Source of the DNA: Pedobacter sp. MR2016-24 | Lineage (GTDB): Bacteria > Bacteroidota > Bacteroidia > Sphingobacteriales > Sphingobacteriaceae | NCBI RefSeq assembly: GCF_026239655.1 | Contig: NZ_JAPIVO010000001.1 | Coordinates: 434,001-498,000, forward strand | Reading direction: 5' to 3' | Length of the DNA: 64,000 nucleotides | Part shown: piece by piece, positions 50,556-60,269 of the stretch | Position numbering within the stretch: position 1 is the first letter of the stretch | Layout: every line of letters begins with the position of its first letter | Made by a program: the position numbers and the translations under genes | Notes under the pieces: model-generated | What the model was told of the DNA's origin: nothing | What the model saw: only the letters and a program-made list of their open reading frames with translations | Databases searched by the model: none

Positions 50556-51326
50556 ATGCAAGAAATGACAGAAGATAGGTTGCGTAAAGTAAAAAGTATA
50601 CTGATAACTTTGCCCAAACCCGAAACAGAGAAATCCCCTTATTTTGATTTGGCAAAGAAATATAACTTAAAAGTTGATTTCAGGTCATTTATCCATGTTG
50701 AAGGGATTCCTGCAAGAGATTTTAGGAAAGACAAGATCAGTTTAGGTGATTTTACTGCTGTGGTTTTCAGCAGTAGAAATGCAGTAGATCATTTTTTTAG
50801 GATTTGTGAGGAAATGCGGTATGAAGTGCCTGCGGATTTGAAATACTTTTGTATTTCAGAGTCTACAGCATTGTATCTTCAGAAGTATATTCAATACCGG
50901 AAGCGTAAGATCTTCTTCGGTAAGCAGACTGCTGCAGATCTTTCTGAAATACTGAAGAAACATGCTGCAGAAAAGTTTCTGTATCCATGTTCTGATGTCG
51001 CTACAGAAGATACGATGAATTTTCTGGTAAAAAACGGGTATGACATTACACCCGCGGTTTTATTTAAAACTGTGGTGAGTGATCTTTCAGATCTTGCTGA
51101 TGTAACTTATGATATTATCGCATTTTTCAGTCCTTCGAGCATCCAATCATTATACATAAATTTCCCCGGTTTTCAACAGAACAATACACGTCTGGCTGCT
51201 TTTGGTGTAAACACACATAAAGCGGTTACAGATAAGGAATTGATTGTAGACATTGCAGCTCCATCTCCGGAATCTCCGTCAATGATCATGGCTATTGAAA
51301 ACTATATCAAGAAATCGAACAAATAG
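50556..51326 (+). CDS. hemD: Uroporphyrinogen-III synthase
   Basis: A 256-residue soluble protein with the two-lobe HemD fold. The N-terminal lobe contains SILITLPKPETEKSPYFDLAKKYNLKVDFRSFI and FTAVVFSSRNAVDHFF. The second lobe contains FLYPCSDVATEDTMNFLVKNGYDITPAVLFKTV and DIIAFFSPSSIQSL. Sequence conservation in this family is low but the SSRNAV and FFSPS(S/G) motifs are diagnostic. It closes hydroxymethylbilane to uroporphyrinogen III in heme biosynthesis. A strong terminator follows, so it belongs with the DUF4271 gene rather than the gld operon. Confidence 0.88.
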   Translation: MQEMTEDRLRKVKSILITLPKPETEKSPYFDLAKKYNLKVDFRSFIHVEGIPARDFRKDKISLGDFTAVVFSSRNAVDHFFRICEEMRYEVPADLKYFCISESTALYLQKYIQYRKRKIFFGKQTAADLSEILKKHAAEKFLYPCSDVATEDTMNFLVKNGYDITPAVLFKTVVSDLSDLADVTYDIIAFFSPSSIQSLYINFPGFQQNNTRLAAFGVNTHKAVTDKELIVDIAAPSPESPSMIMAIENYIKKSNK

Positions 51327-51390
51327 ATAACTGTTGATGTAGTTGCACGTTTTGGGGAATCTCCCGTAAAAGAGTAAAGATTTAATTCCG

Positions 51391-51433
51391 ATAAGCAAGA
51401 TGTTACTAATATGTTAACGTCTTGCTTATTTTG
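51391..51433 (+). terminator. Terminator after hemD
   Basis: ATAAGCAAGATGTTA (51391-51405) pairs with TAACGTCTTGCTTAT (51415-51429), a 15-bp stem with one G-T pair, followed by TTTT. It lies 65 bases after the hemD stop codon and before the gldK promoter region. Confidence 0.85.
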
Positions 51434-51516
51434 CATTTAACTCATATTTTTATCACGTAATAGTTGTAATTATCAATCCTAATTGATAAAATTGTGTAAA
51501 ATTGCTGTTGGCGTAT

Positions 51517-52878
51517 ATGAGGAAATTTTACACACTAGGTTTTATTATAGTTGCGGCTTTGTTTTCTGGCTGCGGAAAAGGCGGACAGGGAGAGCTGGTT
51601 GGCGTATATAACAGAAAATTCAACAATAAGAAAATGCCGCTTGGCATGGTTTATATACCACAGGGAAAAACACTCATCGGGATGTCTGATGAGGACATCA
51701 ACAATTCTCAGACTTCTCCGGCAAGAATGACCTCATTCAGTGCTTTTTACATGGATGAAACGGAGATTACAAATGCAGAATACAGGCAATTTGTAAATTG
51801 GGTAAGAGATTCTGTCGCACTGACTTCTTTAGGACCCGGTGCCGCGCCTACTTTTTTTATCAATGCTAAGGCAACTCCGGGAGGAGCCACACTTTCTTCA
51901 CAGAAAAATATTGACTGGAAAAAGGTTGGCAATGGCTCAGCACTCTGGAGCGGTAAAAATAGTTTGAGCAGCAAACTGAAAGATATGTATTACAGCGGTG
52001 ACGATGCTCTGCCTGGCCGTAATGAATTAGATATAAGGAAATTCAGATATTCTTATAGTTTTGTGAATCTTGACCTGGCTGAGGCTGGCAGAAAAGATCC
52101 GAGTAAAAGACGTAAAGATTTTATAGAGAGTTATGTAGATTCTCCTGACAGAAATAATCCGAACCAGTTTCCATCGGTGAGCGTTTATCCCGATACCATG
52201 GTTTGGAAGGTTGATTATTCGTATTCTCAGAATGATCCAATGGTAAAATCATATTTCAATCACCCTTCTTATGATAATTACCCGGTAGTAGGTGTTTCAT
52301 GGGAACAGGCAAATGCTTTTTGCGTTTGGCGCACACGTTTGTATGAGCCTGTTGCGGCTTCAAGAAAAATACCTTTGAGTTCAAGACCGGAATACCGGTT
52401 GCCAACAGAGGCAGAATTTGAATATGCTGCAAGGGGAGGTAACGTAAAAACTAAATATCCATGGGGTGGACCTTATGTAAGAAATACTAAAGGATGTATG
52501 CAGGCAAACTTTAAAGTAGGAAGAGGAAATTACTCTGATGATGGCGGTTTGTATACTGTAAATGTGAAATCTTACTTCCCTAATGATTACGGATTATATA
52601 ATATGGCAGGAAACGTTTCCGAATGGACTGTAACTGCTTATAACCAATCTGCTGCACCACTTTTACTGGATTTTAATCCAAACTTCACGTATGTAGCTAA
52701 GGGTACTGACAGTAAATACCTGAAGCGTAAAGTAGTAAGAGGGGGATCCTGGAAAGATATAGGATTCTTTTTGCAGAATTCTGTAGGTACTTATGAGTAT
52801 CAGGATCAGGCAAGATCTTACATAGGTTTCAGATGTGTTTCTTCATTTGCAGGAACTGACATCAATTTCAAAAACTAA
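51517..52878 (+). CDS. gldK: Type IX secretion/gliding lipoprotein GldK (PorK)
   Basis: A 453-residue lipoprotein (ALFSGCGKGG lipobox near Cys19) with a formylglycine-generating-enzyme-like (FGE-sulfatase) fold. Fold markers are LGMVYIPQGKTLIGMSDED, FYMDETEITNAEYRQFVNWV, LPTEAEFEYAARGG, MAGNVSEWT and VVRGGSWKD. GldK forms the periplasmic ring with GldN at the outer membrane in the type IX secretion system. It is the first gene of gldKLMN. The ATG at 51517 directly begins the signal peptide. Confidence 0.92.
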   Translation: MRKFYTLGFIIVAALFSGCGKGGQGELVGVYNRKFNNKKMPLGMVYIPQGKTLIGMSDEDINNSQTSPARMTSFSAFYMDETEITNAEYRQFVNWVRDSVALTSLGPGAAPTFFINAKATPGGATLSSQKNIDWKKVGNGSALWSGKNSLSSKLKDMYYSGDDALPGRNELDIRKFRYSYSFVNLDLAEAGRKDPSKRRKDFIESYVDSPDRNNPNQFPSVSVYPDTMVWKVDYSYSQNDPMVKSYFNHPSYDNYPVVGVSWEQANAFCVWRTRLYEPVAASRKIPLSSRPEYRLPTEAEFEYAARGGNVKTKYPWGGPYVRNTKGCMQANFKVGRGNYSDDGGLYTVNVKSYFPNDYGLYNMAGNVSEWTVTAYNQSAAPLLLDFNPNFTYVAKGTDSKYLKRKVVRGGSWKDIGFFLQNSVGTYEYQDQARSYIGFRCVSSFAGTDINFKN

Positions 52879-52936
52879 GCGGCGACTCAGTTCGCTAAAA
52901 GCACATCTAAAAATTAACATTATATCTATCAAAACA

Positions 52937-53749
52937 ATGGCAGCAAAAAAGAAATTTGACTTTTTACACGTAGCAATATCATGGGGCGCGAGTATCGTAA
53001 TTATTGGAGCATTATTTAAGATCCTTCACTTAGGTGGCATCTGGGGAAATTATATGATCGGGCTTGGTTTAGGTGTTGAAGCATTTCTGTTCTTTTTAAC
53101 AGGTTTCTTTCCACCAGCACCGGAACCAGCATGGGACAGAGTATATCCTGAATTAAGTGATGATTTTAATGGCGAGTTGCCTAAAGTTTCAGCGAGAGCT
53201 GCTGCGGCACCTGCTGCACCATTTTCATCTTCAGCGGCATTGGATAAAATGTTGGTTGACGCTAAAATTGGTCCTGAACTGATTGAAAGTCTTGGTAATG
53301 GCCTGCGTACTTTTGGAGACAAAGTAGCTACTATTTCAAACGTTGCTGATGCATCTCTTGCTACTAATGAATTTACGGGTAAAGTAAAGCAGGTATCTGC
53401 AAGCTTTGATAGCCTGAACGGAGCCTTCGGTAAAGCAACAGCACAGTTAGCTGAGCTGGGAGATAGCCATACTGATTCGAAAGCTTACCATGAACAAGTT
53501 ACTTCTCTTGCAAAAAATCTGTCTGCTTTAAATGCGGTATATGAATTGGAATTGCAGGATTCCAGCGCTCATTTGAAGTCGATGAATAAATTTTACCAGA
53601 ACTTGTCATTAACAATGAATAATTTCAATGAGTCTATGGAAGATTCGAAACAGTTCAAAGATGAGGTGGGTAAACTGGCTAAAAATCTTTCTTCGCTGAA
53701 TGCGATTTATGGTAATATGCTGACGGCAATGAATCAGCCACGCATTTAA
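52937..53749 (+). CDS. gldL: Type IX secretion/gliding motor protein GldL
   Basis: A 270-residue inner membrane protein with two N-terminal helices (about 8-30 and 36-58) in FLHVAISWGASIVIIGALFKILHLGGIWGNYMIGLGLGVEAFLFFLTGF, the most conserved GldL stretch. The rest is a helical cytoplasmic region. GldL and GldM form the proton-driven motor of the type IX system; the Glu in VEAFLFF is part of the proposed proton path. The ATG at 52937 is chosen because an upstream in-frame start would overlap the gldK 3' end. Confidence 0.92.
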   Translation: MAAKKKFDFLHVAISWGASIVIIGALFKILHLGGIWGNYMIGLGLGVEAFLFFLTGFFPPAPEPAWDRVYPELSDDFNGELPKVSARAAAAPAAPFSSSAALDKMLVDAKIGPELIESLGNGLRTFGDKVATISNVADASLATNEFTGKVKQVSASFDSLNGAFGKATAQLAELGDSHTDSKAYHEQVTSLAKNLSALNAVYELELQDSSAHLKSMNKFYQNLSLTMNNFNESMEDSKQFKDEVGKLAKNLSSLNAIYGNMLTAMNQPRI

Positions 53750-53794
53750 TTAGGTAACAGATTATTTAATCATTAACCAGAGACCTACGAAATA

Positions 53795-55333
53795 ATGGCA
53801 GGAGGAAGAGAATCAGCAAGGCAGAAGATGATCAATATCATGTATTTGGTATTGTTGGCTATGCTAGCTTTAAACGTATCTGATACGATATTAAACGCAT
53901 TTAAGAATATCAATGATAGTCTTGAATCATCAAGAACAAATGTTAACACCAGTGTTGATCAGCTGTTCTCTGCGTTTGAAAACACAAAATTAAAAGAAGA
54001 ACCGGCAAGGGCTCAGCCTATCTATGATAAGGCCAAAAAAGCCAAAGCATATGCCGATGAGCTTAACGGTTATATTGATAAATTAAAGCAGCAGTTTAGT
54101 GTTGCAGGTGGCGGGATCAGTCCTGAAACCGGAGATCTGGTAGAAAGAGGAAACCTTGATATTGCTCAGGGGATTATGATTAACCAGAAAGAAGGTGAAA
54201 AACTGAAAGCTAAAATCAATGAAACGCGTGAGAAATTAATCGCCCTGCTGGATGCTAAGGATCAGAAGCAGGTTTCTTTCTCTTTAGAAGCGAAAGATGC
54301 AGAAAAAAATGTCAGCGGTAAAAAAGCATGGGAAGATATTAACTTCGGTGAAGGTACGCCCTTAACAGCTGCGAATACCGTATTGTCAAAAATACAAGCA
54401 GATACTAAAAATGCAGAAGCAGAGATCGTGAAGAAATTATTCGGCAACATGGATAAATCTTTAGTGAATCTTGATCAGTTTGCAGCAGTGGCGGTAGCAC
54501 CTACATCTTATGTGATACAGGGGCAGCCTTACACGGCACAGGTGTTCTTAACGGCAAGTGATTCGAAGTCAAGCCCTGAGATTTCAGTTGGTGGTGGTAA
54601 ATTGGCTACTAAAGATGGTAAAGGTACATATACCGGCGGTACCAGTTCTGTGGGTGTTTTTAAATGGGTAGGTACTATCCGTGTAAAACAAACTGACGGG
54701 CAGGTTAAAGAGTATAAAACACCAGAACAGACTTACCAGGTAGCTAAGCCTTCTGCAACGGTATCACCGGATAAGATGAATGTGATTTATGCAGGAATTG
54801 CGAATCCTTTCTCTGTATCTGCAGCAGGATTTCCGTTGGAAAGTGTTAAAGCTAATATTTCAGGCGGATCTATCAAAGGCGCTAATGGTAAGTTCATGGT
54901 TAATGTTGGTGCTGACCAGGTAGGTAAAGTAGTGAACATTACCGTATCGGCCAGCAATGCCGGCAAAACGATCAATTTAGGTGCACAGCAATTCAGGGTT
55001 AAAGCATTACCTACACCAAAAGCCTTTGTAAAAGGAAAATCGGGTGGAAGTGTTGATGTGGAGTGGCTGGAAAGATCAAGCTTAATGGAGACTGAATTGG
55101 ACGACTTCGTTTTTGATATCAAATATAAAGTAATCAGATTTTCTGCAACATTGATCAATCCGCGATCAGACGCTGTTACTATTCAAAATAGTGGTGCTTC
55201 GTTCAGCGGACAAATCAAAGGAGCTTTAGGCTCTCTTAAACCAGGTGCTACAGTTATCTTTAAAGATATTATTGCTGAAGGACCTGATGGCAGACAGAGA
55301 AATCTGGATGGAATAACATTTACAGCTAAATAG
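53795..55333 (+). CDS. gldM: Type IX secretion/gliding motor protein GldM
   Basis: A 512-residue protein with one N-terminal membrane helix (MINIMYLVLLAMLALNVSDTILNAF, about 11-35) and a long periplasmic part of four domains. The periplasmic part contains MDKSLVNLDQFAAVAVAPTSYVIQGQPYTAQVFLTAS and a C-terminal domain ending DIIAEGPDGRQRNLDGITFTAK. It is the rotor-like periplasmic arm of the GldL-GldM motor that contacts GldK/GldN. Its position and length fit known GldM. It starts 45 bases after gldL. Confidence 0.93.
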   Translation: MAGGRESARQKMINIMYLVLLAMLALNVSDTILNAFKNINDSLESSRTNVNTSVDQLFSAFENTKLKEEPARAQPIYDKAKKAKAYADELNGYIDKLKQQFSVAGGGISPETGDLVERGNLDIAQGIMINQKEGEKLKAKINETREKLIALLDAKDQKQVSFSLEAKDAEKNVSGKKAWEDINFGEGTPLTAANTVLSKIQADTKNAEAEIVKKLFGNMDKSLVNLDQFAAVAVAPTSYVIQGQPYTAQVFLTASDSKSSPEISVGGGKLATKDGKGTYTGGTSSVGVFKWVGTIRVKQTDGQVKEYKTPEQTYQVAKPSATVSPDKMNVIYAGIANPFSVSAAGFPLESVKANISGGSIKGANGKFMVNVGADQVGKVVNITVSASNAGKTINLGAQQFRVKALPTPKAFVKGKSGGSVDVEWLERSSLMETELDDFVFDIKYKVIRFSATLINPRSDAVTIQNSGASFSGQIKGALGSLKPGATVIFKDIIAEGPDGRQRNLDGITFTAK

Positions 55334-55339
55334 ATTAAG

Positions 55340-56212
55340 ATGAAAAAGGTTTTATACACTATCATTCTCCTGTTTTTTGGAACAGCGTCTTTCGCTCAGA
55401 CTACGCCGGTTACTGCACCTGTAGTGAAGAAATCTAAAATAAAAACCCCTCCGAAAGATGGTTTTTATGCAAGAAAAGATGTAGATAGTAGTGTGATGGT
55501 TCCCCTGCCTGATGTGAGGGAAGAAGATGTATTTTACTCCAAAAGGGTTTGGCGTGAAATCGATCTGCGGGATACGATTAACTCTGTACTGAAGTCTGAA
55601 AGCTCCAAATTGATTGAAATCTTAATGGAGGCCGTGGCCAATGAAGAACTGACTGTATATTCTCCGAAAGATACTACAGCCGGTAAATTACTGGAAGATA
55701 ATGATTCATTCAAAATTGCCTTAAGTGCTAAGGATGCGCTACAGAATGCCCGTGGAACTGCAGAAGGTGAAGCAGATGCCAGTGGCAAAATTGGTGAACC
55801 TACATTAAAAAGACTGAGACCAGACGAATTTCTTAAATACAGAATTAAAGAAGACTGGATCTTTGATGTTAAAAGATCTGTTTTTGAACCGCGTATCATT
55901 GGGATCGCACCTATGAAAATGGTAGAAGGTAACTGGCAGCCGGTTTTCTGGATTTATTATGATGAAGCCAGACCCTTGTTAAGCAAATCACGCCTGGTTA
56001 ATCCTGGTAACGATGCTTCGGTACTTACTTATGATGACTTCTTCATCAGACGTTTGTTTGCAAGTAATATTGTTAAAGAAACGAACCCGGCTAATAAAAC
56101 TATTATAGAGATTCTGAATCAGACAGATCCCAAAGATCCAAGGAAACTTTACGAATCTGAACGGATCAAAAAAGGTATAGCAGACTACGAACAGAGTTTG
56201 TGGGAATATTAA
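55340..56212 (+). CDS. gldN: Type IX secretion/gliding protein GldN (PorN)
   Basis: A 290-residue periplasmic protein with a signal peptide (GTASFAQ) and the GldN motifs DVFYSKRVWREIDLRDTIN, FKIALSAKDALQN, YRIKEDWIFDVKRSVFEPRIIGIAP and YDDFFIRRLFASNIVKE. It forms the ring complex with GldK. It is the last gene of the gldKLMN operon, 6 bases after gldM, and is followed by a terminator. Confidence 0.93.
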   Translation: MKKVLYTIILLFFGTASFAQTTPVTAPVVKKSKIKTPPKDGFYARKDVDSSVMVPLPDVREEDVFYSKRVWREIDLRDTINSVLKSESSKLIEILMEAVANEELTVYSPKDTTAGKLLEDNDSFKIALSAKDALQNARGTAEGEADASGKIGEPTLKRLRPDEFLKYRIKEDWIFDVKRSVFEPRIIGIAPMKMVEGNWQPVFWIYYDEARPLLSKSRLVNPGNDASVLTYDDFFIRRLFASNIVKETNPANKTIIEILNQTDPKDPRKLYESERIKKGIADYEQSLWEY

Positions 56213-56216
56213 AATC

Positions 56217-56247
56217 AACCCGGTTATTAAACAGCCGGGTTTTTTTA
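56217..56247 (+). terminator. Terminator after gldN
   Basis: AACCCGG (56217-56223) pairs with CCGGGTT (56235-56241), followed by a T run on the plus strand. It lies directly after gldN and at the end of the convergent uvrC gene. Confidence 0.75.
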
Positions 56248-58041
56248 TGCCTTAAAATAGTTGAGCAGGGTAAGGACCTGTGCTTTATTTAATATCTGTG
56301 CTAAATCAGCTTCGGTAGCTTCTTTAATCTTTTTAACGGATTTAAACTGACGCAGTAATTTATCGGCCGTAGTTTTACCAATACCCGGGATAGCTTCAAG
56401 CTCCGTTTTTAACGTACCCTGATCCCTTTTCTTCCGGTGGAAGGTAATACCAAATCTGTGCGCCTCATCACGTAATTGCTGAATCACTTTAAGCGTCTCT
56501 GATTTTTTATCCAGGTGCAAGGGATAGCTGTCGCCGGGATAATACAATTCTTCCAGACGTTTGGCGATTCCGATCACTGTTACTTTTTTATCAATACCCA
56601 GTTTTTTTAAGCTGCTTACTGCAGAGGATAGCTGACCTTTACCACCATCTATGATAATCAGCTGAGGCAATGTCTCTTCTTCTTCTAACATGCGCTTATA
56701 TCGCCTGTAAACGGCCTCTTCCATCGTCGCAAAATCATTTGGACCTTCAACCGTTTTTACATTAAAATGCCGGTAATCTTTTTTAGAAGGTTTGGCGTCT
56801 CTGAATACAACTATAGCTGATACAGGATATTGCCCCTGGAAATTAGAGTTATCAAAACATTCAATATGCACAGGGAGCTGAGTAAGCATCAGATCCTTTT
56901 GCATCTGGGTTAAAATACGCTCTGATCTTAAGTCAGGGTTTAATTTTTCATATTGATTTAACTTCTCCCGTCTGAAAAACAAAACGTTTTTATGGGAGAG
57001 TTCAAGCAGGTTTTTCTTTTCACCCAGCTTGGGAACTGTAAACTTCAGGTTTTCGTCGGATAAGGTAATATCAAATGGTACAATCACTTCTTTGGAAGTA
57101 CTGTTAAACTTGGTACGGAATTCTGTGATGGCTATGGTCAGTAATTCCTCGTCAGATTCATCCAGTCTTTTCTTGATCTCTATGGTTTGCGCCTGGATGA
57201 TACTTCCGTTCATTATCTTCAGGTAATTGACAAAAGCATAACGTTCATCAGAAGCAATACTGACTACATCTACGTTAGTGATGGAGCTGTTCACTACGGT
57301 CGACTTACTCTGATATTTTTCGAGTACCAAAAGTTTGCGCTGATACTGATGAGCATATTCGAAGTTCAATTCCGCAACAGCATTTTTAATAATCTGCTTA
57401 ACATCCCGGATAACGTTACCGATTTTACCATTTAAAATCTCTTTGATTTCTTCTATATTCTTATCGTAGTCGACATGTGCCTGATAAGCCTGGCATGGTC
57501 CTTTGCAATTCCCGATCTGGTACTCAAGGCATACTTTGAATTTTCCGGCATCAATGTTCTCGTCGGTCAGCGGTAAATTGCAGGTGCGTAATGGATAGGT
57601 TTCCTTGATCAGGTCAAGGATGGTGTGCATCATACCCACAGAGGCGTAAGGCCCAAAATAAGTGGAACCATCTTTTACCATCTTTCTGGTCCAGAATACT
57701 CTTGGGAAAGGTTCTTTTTTGATGATAATCCATGGATAGGTCTTATCATCTTTCAGCATGATATTATAGCGTGGCTGATGTTTTTTGATCAGGCTGTTTT
57801 CGAGCAGCCAGGCATCAATCTCTGTGTCTACAATGGTGAATGTGATCTTACGGATTTTGGAAACCAGTACTCTGGTTTTCCCATTCATCTGGTTATCCTG
57901 ATTGAAATAGGAGCCAACCCGGTTTCTCAGGTCTTTGGCCTTACCAATATAAATGAGCGTATCATCCTGGTCCCAGTACTGATAGACACCGGGCCTGTGC
58001 GGTATATCGCCCAATGCCTTTTTATAATCGAAAGCACTCAT
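56245..58041 (-). CDS. uvrC: Excinuclease ABC subunit C
   Basis: A 598-residue repair nuclease. The N-terminal GIY-YIG domain (about 12-95) contains RPGVYQYWDQDDTLIYIGKAKDLRNRV. A central region has the UvrB-binding segment (about 205-240). The RNase-H-like nuclease domain contains IECFDNSNFQGQYPVSAIVVFRDAKPSKKDYRHF and LIIIDGGKGQLSSAV. A C-terminal helix-hairpin-helix contains LEAIPGIGKTTADKLLRQF. It makes the dual incision in nucleotide excision repair with UvrA and UvrB. It abuts the penicillin-binding protein gene with no gap. Confidence 0.95.
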   Translation of the reverse strand: MSAFDYKKALGDIPHRPGVYQYWDQDDTLIYIGKAKDLRNRVGSYFNQDNQMNGKTRVLVSKIRKITFTIVDTEIDAWLLENSLIKKHQPRYNIMLKDDKTYPWIIIKKEPFPRVFWTRKMVKDGSTYFGPYASVGMMHTILDLIKETYPLRTCNLPLTDENIDAGKFKVCLEYQIGNCKGPCQAYQAHVDYDKNIEEIKEILNGKIGNVIRDVKQIIKNAVAELNFEYAHQYQRKLLVLEKYQSKSTVVNSSITNVDVVSIASDERYAFVNYLKIMNGSIIQAQTIEIKKRLDESDEELLTIAITEFRTKFNSTSKEVIVPFDITLSDENLKFTVPKLGEKKNLLELSHKNVLFFRREKLNQYEKLNPDLRSERILTQMQKDLMLTQLPVHIECFDNSNFQGQYPVSAIVVFRDAKPSKKDYRHFNVKTVEGPNDFATMEEAVYRRYKRMLEEEETLPQLIIIDGGKGQLSSAVSSLKKLGIDKKVTVIGIAKRLEELYYPGDSYPLHLDKKSETLKVIQQLRDEAHRFGITFHRKKRDQGTLKTELEAIPGIGKTTADKLLRQFKSVKKIKEATEADLAQILNKAQVLTLLNYFKA

Positions 58042-60267
58042 TTAAAATCCCAGCTTCTGATCCAGTTCTGTTGTATCTGTTTGTTGTTGCTGATACTGAT
58101 TACAATCGTACGTAATCGATACTCCATTTTTAGGTGCTTCGAAGTCGCCCTTACCTACTTTTAATTTTGGATTGGCATATACTTTTTTCAAAAATCCTCC
58201 AAAAACAGGTAAGGCAGTTTTAGCACCCTCTCCCTGACTGGTATTGATAAAGTGGAAAGCACGGTCTTCACAACCTGTCCATACCCCTGCAACAAGATCT
58301 GGAGTGATGCCGACGAACCAGCCATCAGAGTTGTTTTGCGTAGTCCCTGTTTTTCCACCAACCGGATTTTTAATCCCGAATTTACTGATTAAGCTGTAGC
58401 CATAACCATTTTTAACTACACCTTCCAGCATGCGCGTCATCACATATGCAACTTCTTCGTTCATCGCAGGATGTTTTTGAGGTGTTTGTGAAAATAGAAC
58501 CACGCCATTTTTATCTTCAATTTTTAAGATATAGGTAGGTTGTGTCCAGATACCTTTATTTGCAAAAACAGAATAAGCGCCGACCATGTCAAATACAGAG
58601 GCATCAAAGGTACCTAAAGCAATGGAAGGGTAGGCTGGAACATTCGAAGTAATTCCCATCTTTTTTGCCAGTGTTGACACTGCTGTCGGGCCTACTTGTT
58701 TCATTAAATAGGCGGCAATAAAATTCTGTGAATAGGCTAGTGCTTTTTGCAGCGTAATGTAGCCAGGCAGGGTGCCGCCCGACTTTGGCGTCCACGGTGC
58801 ACTGCCCGGCACTTCAATAGTAACCGGCTCATTTAATACCTGATAACATGGAGAGTAACCATTTTCTATTGCTACCGAGTAAGTAAATGGTTTTGCTGTT
58901 GAACCCACTTGTCTGGTACCCATTTTTACCTGATCATATTTAAAATGCTCGTAATTGATGCCACCAACCCATGCTTTTACATAACCAGTTTTAGGATCCA
59001 TAGCCATCATTGCATTTCTAAGCAACAATTTATAATACTTAACAGAATCGATAGGCTTCATTAAAGTGTCAATATCACCCTTCCAGGTAAAAATGCCCAT
59101 TCGTACAGGCGTATTGAAATCAGCCTTAATTTCTTCTTCAGATTTTCCTTCCAATTGAAGTGCTTTGTAGCGGTCGGACCTTTTGATCCCCTGTTCAATT
59201 TGCAGTTCTTTACCTTTAAAAGGATTTTTTCCTCTCCAGCTGCTGATAAACTGCGCCTGCAGCAATTTCATTGCTTCTTTCTGGGCAGCTTCTGCATACA
59301 GTTGCATATCGTAATTGATGGTGGTTATAATCCTTAATCCATCTCTGTCAAGATCGTAAGGAGTGCCATCGGCTTTTAAAATTGAACGTTCCTGAAAGAT
59401 CCGTCTGATATCATTTTTAAGCACAGCCCTGAAATATGGCGCAATACCATCGTTCACCGTTGCTGCACTAAATTTCAAGCCAAGAGGTTTTGATTTTTCC
59501 TCTTCATATTGCTGTGCTGTCAATACCTCTTCCTTCACCATATTGGCCATCACAGTGTTCCGGCGTGCGAGTGAACGTTCCGGATTCCGTGTAGGGGAAT
59601 AGCGGGTAATTCCTTTCTGGAGGCCGACTAAAGTTGCCGCCTGTGCCACTGTAAGCTGGTCTGGTGTAGTATTAAAATATACCCTTGATGCTGATTTGAT
59701 ACCATATGCCTGGTTACCAAAATCTACTGTGTTCAGGTACATGGTGATGATTTCTTCTTTAGTGTAATTTCTTTCCAGTTTTACGGCAACAATCCACTCC
59801 TGGAATTTTTGCATCAAACGTTTGAAAAAATTACGCTGACGACCTTCTTCAGAGAATAGATTAAGCGCTAATTGTTGTGTAATGGTACTTGCACCTTGTT
59901 TTTTACCAATAAGGTTGTAAAATATAATGGTAAATGTACGCTTGAAATCGATTCCTGAATGTTCCTTAAAGCGGGTATCTTCAGTTGAGATCAATGCATT
60001 GATCACGTTTTGCGATATTTCAGGATACGTAACATTGGACCTGTTCTGAACGAAATATGTACCTAAAACCTTTTTATCTTCTGTTAAAATCTCAGTAGCC
60101 TGGTTACTTTTGGGGTGTTCAATATCACGGAAAGAAGGCAGCGTTCCGAATACACCGAAACCCAGTGCAACGATAAATAGAGAGAATAAAATAATAGCTC
60201 CAATTAATAACTTCCAGAGTGTGAGGTTATAACTTTTTATCTCTGCAGCTGAAATATTTTTGGTCAT
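58042..60267 (-). CDS. Class A penicillin-binding protein (PBP1A type)
   Basis: A 741-residue bifunctional cell-wall enzyme. It has one N-terminal helix (about 17-38), then a glycosyltransferase 51 domain with NALISTEDTRFKEHSGIDF (catalytic Glu) and QGASTITQQLALNLF. The transpeptidase domain has SxxK in GSTAKPF, SxN in SQNF and KTG in GGKTGTTQNNSDGWFVG. It builds and cross-links peptidoglycan. It lies directly before uvrC on the minus strand and 2 bases after the sprE/porW gene, so the three genes are probably one transcript. Confidence 0.94.
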   Translation of the reverse strand: MTKNISAAEIKSYNLTLWKLLIGAIILFSLFIVALGFGVFGTLPSFRDIEHPKSNQATEILTEDKKVLGTYFVQNRSNVTYPEISQNVINALISTEDTRFKEHSGIDFKRTFTIIFYNLIGKKQGASTITQQLALNLFSEEGRQRNFFKRLMQKFQEWIVAVKLERNYTKEEIITMYLNTVDFGNQAYGIKSASRVYFNTTPDQLTVAQAATLVGLQKGITRYSPTRNPERSLARRNTVMANMVKEEVLTAQQYEEEKSKPLGLKFSAATVNDGIAPYFRAVLKNDIRRIFQERSILKADGTPYDLDRDGLRIITTINYDMQLYAEAAQKEAMKLLQAQFISSWRGKNPFKGKELQIEQGIKRSDRYKALQLEGKSEEEIKADFNTPVRMGIFTWKGDIDTLMKPIDSVKYYKLLLRNAMMAMDPKTGYVKAWVGGINYEHFKYDQVKMGTRQVGSTAKPFTYSVAIENGYSPCYQVLNEPVTIEVPGSAPWTPKSGGTLPGYITLQKALAYSQNFIAAYLMKQVGPTAVSTLAKKMGITSNVPAYPSIALGTFDASVFDMVGAYSVFANKGIWTQPTYILKIEDKNGVVLFSQTPQKHPAMNEEVAYVMTRMLEGVVKNGYGYSLISKFGIKNPVGGKTGTTQNNSDGWFVGITPDLVAGVWTGCEDRAFHFINTSQGEGAKTALPVFGGFLKKVYANPKLKVGKGDFEAPKNGVSITYDCNQYQQQQTDTTELDQKLGF

Positions 60268-60269
60268 TT

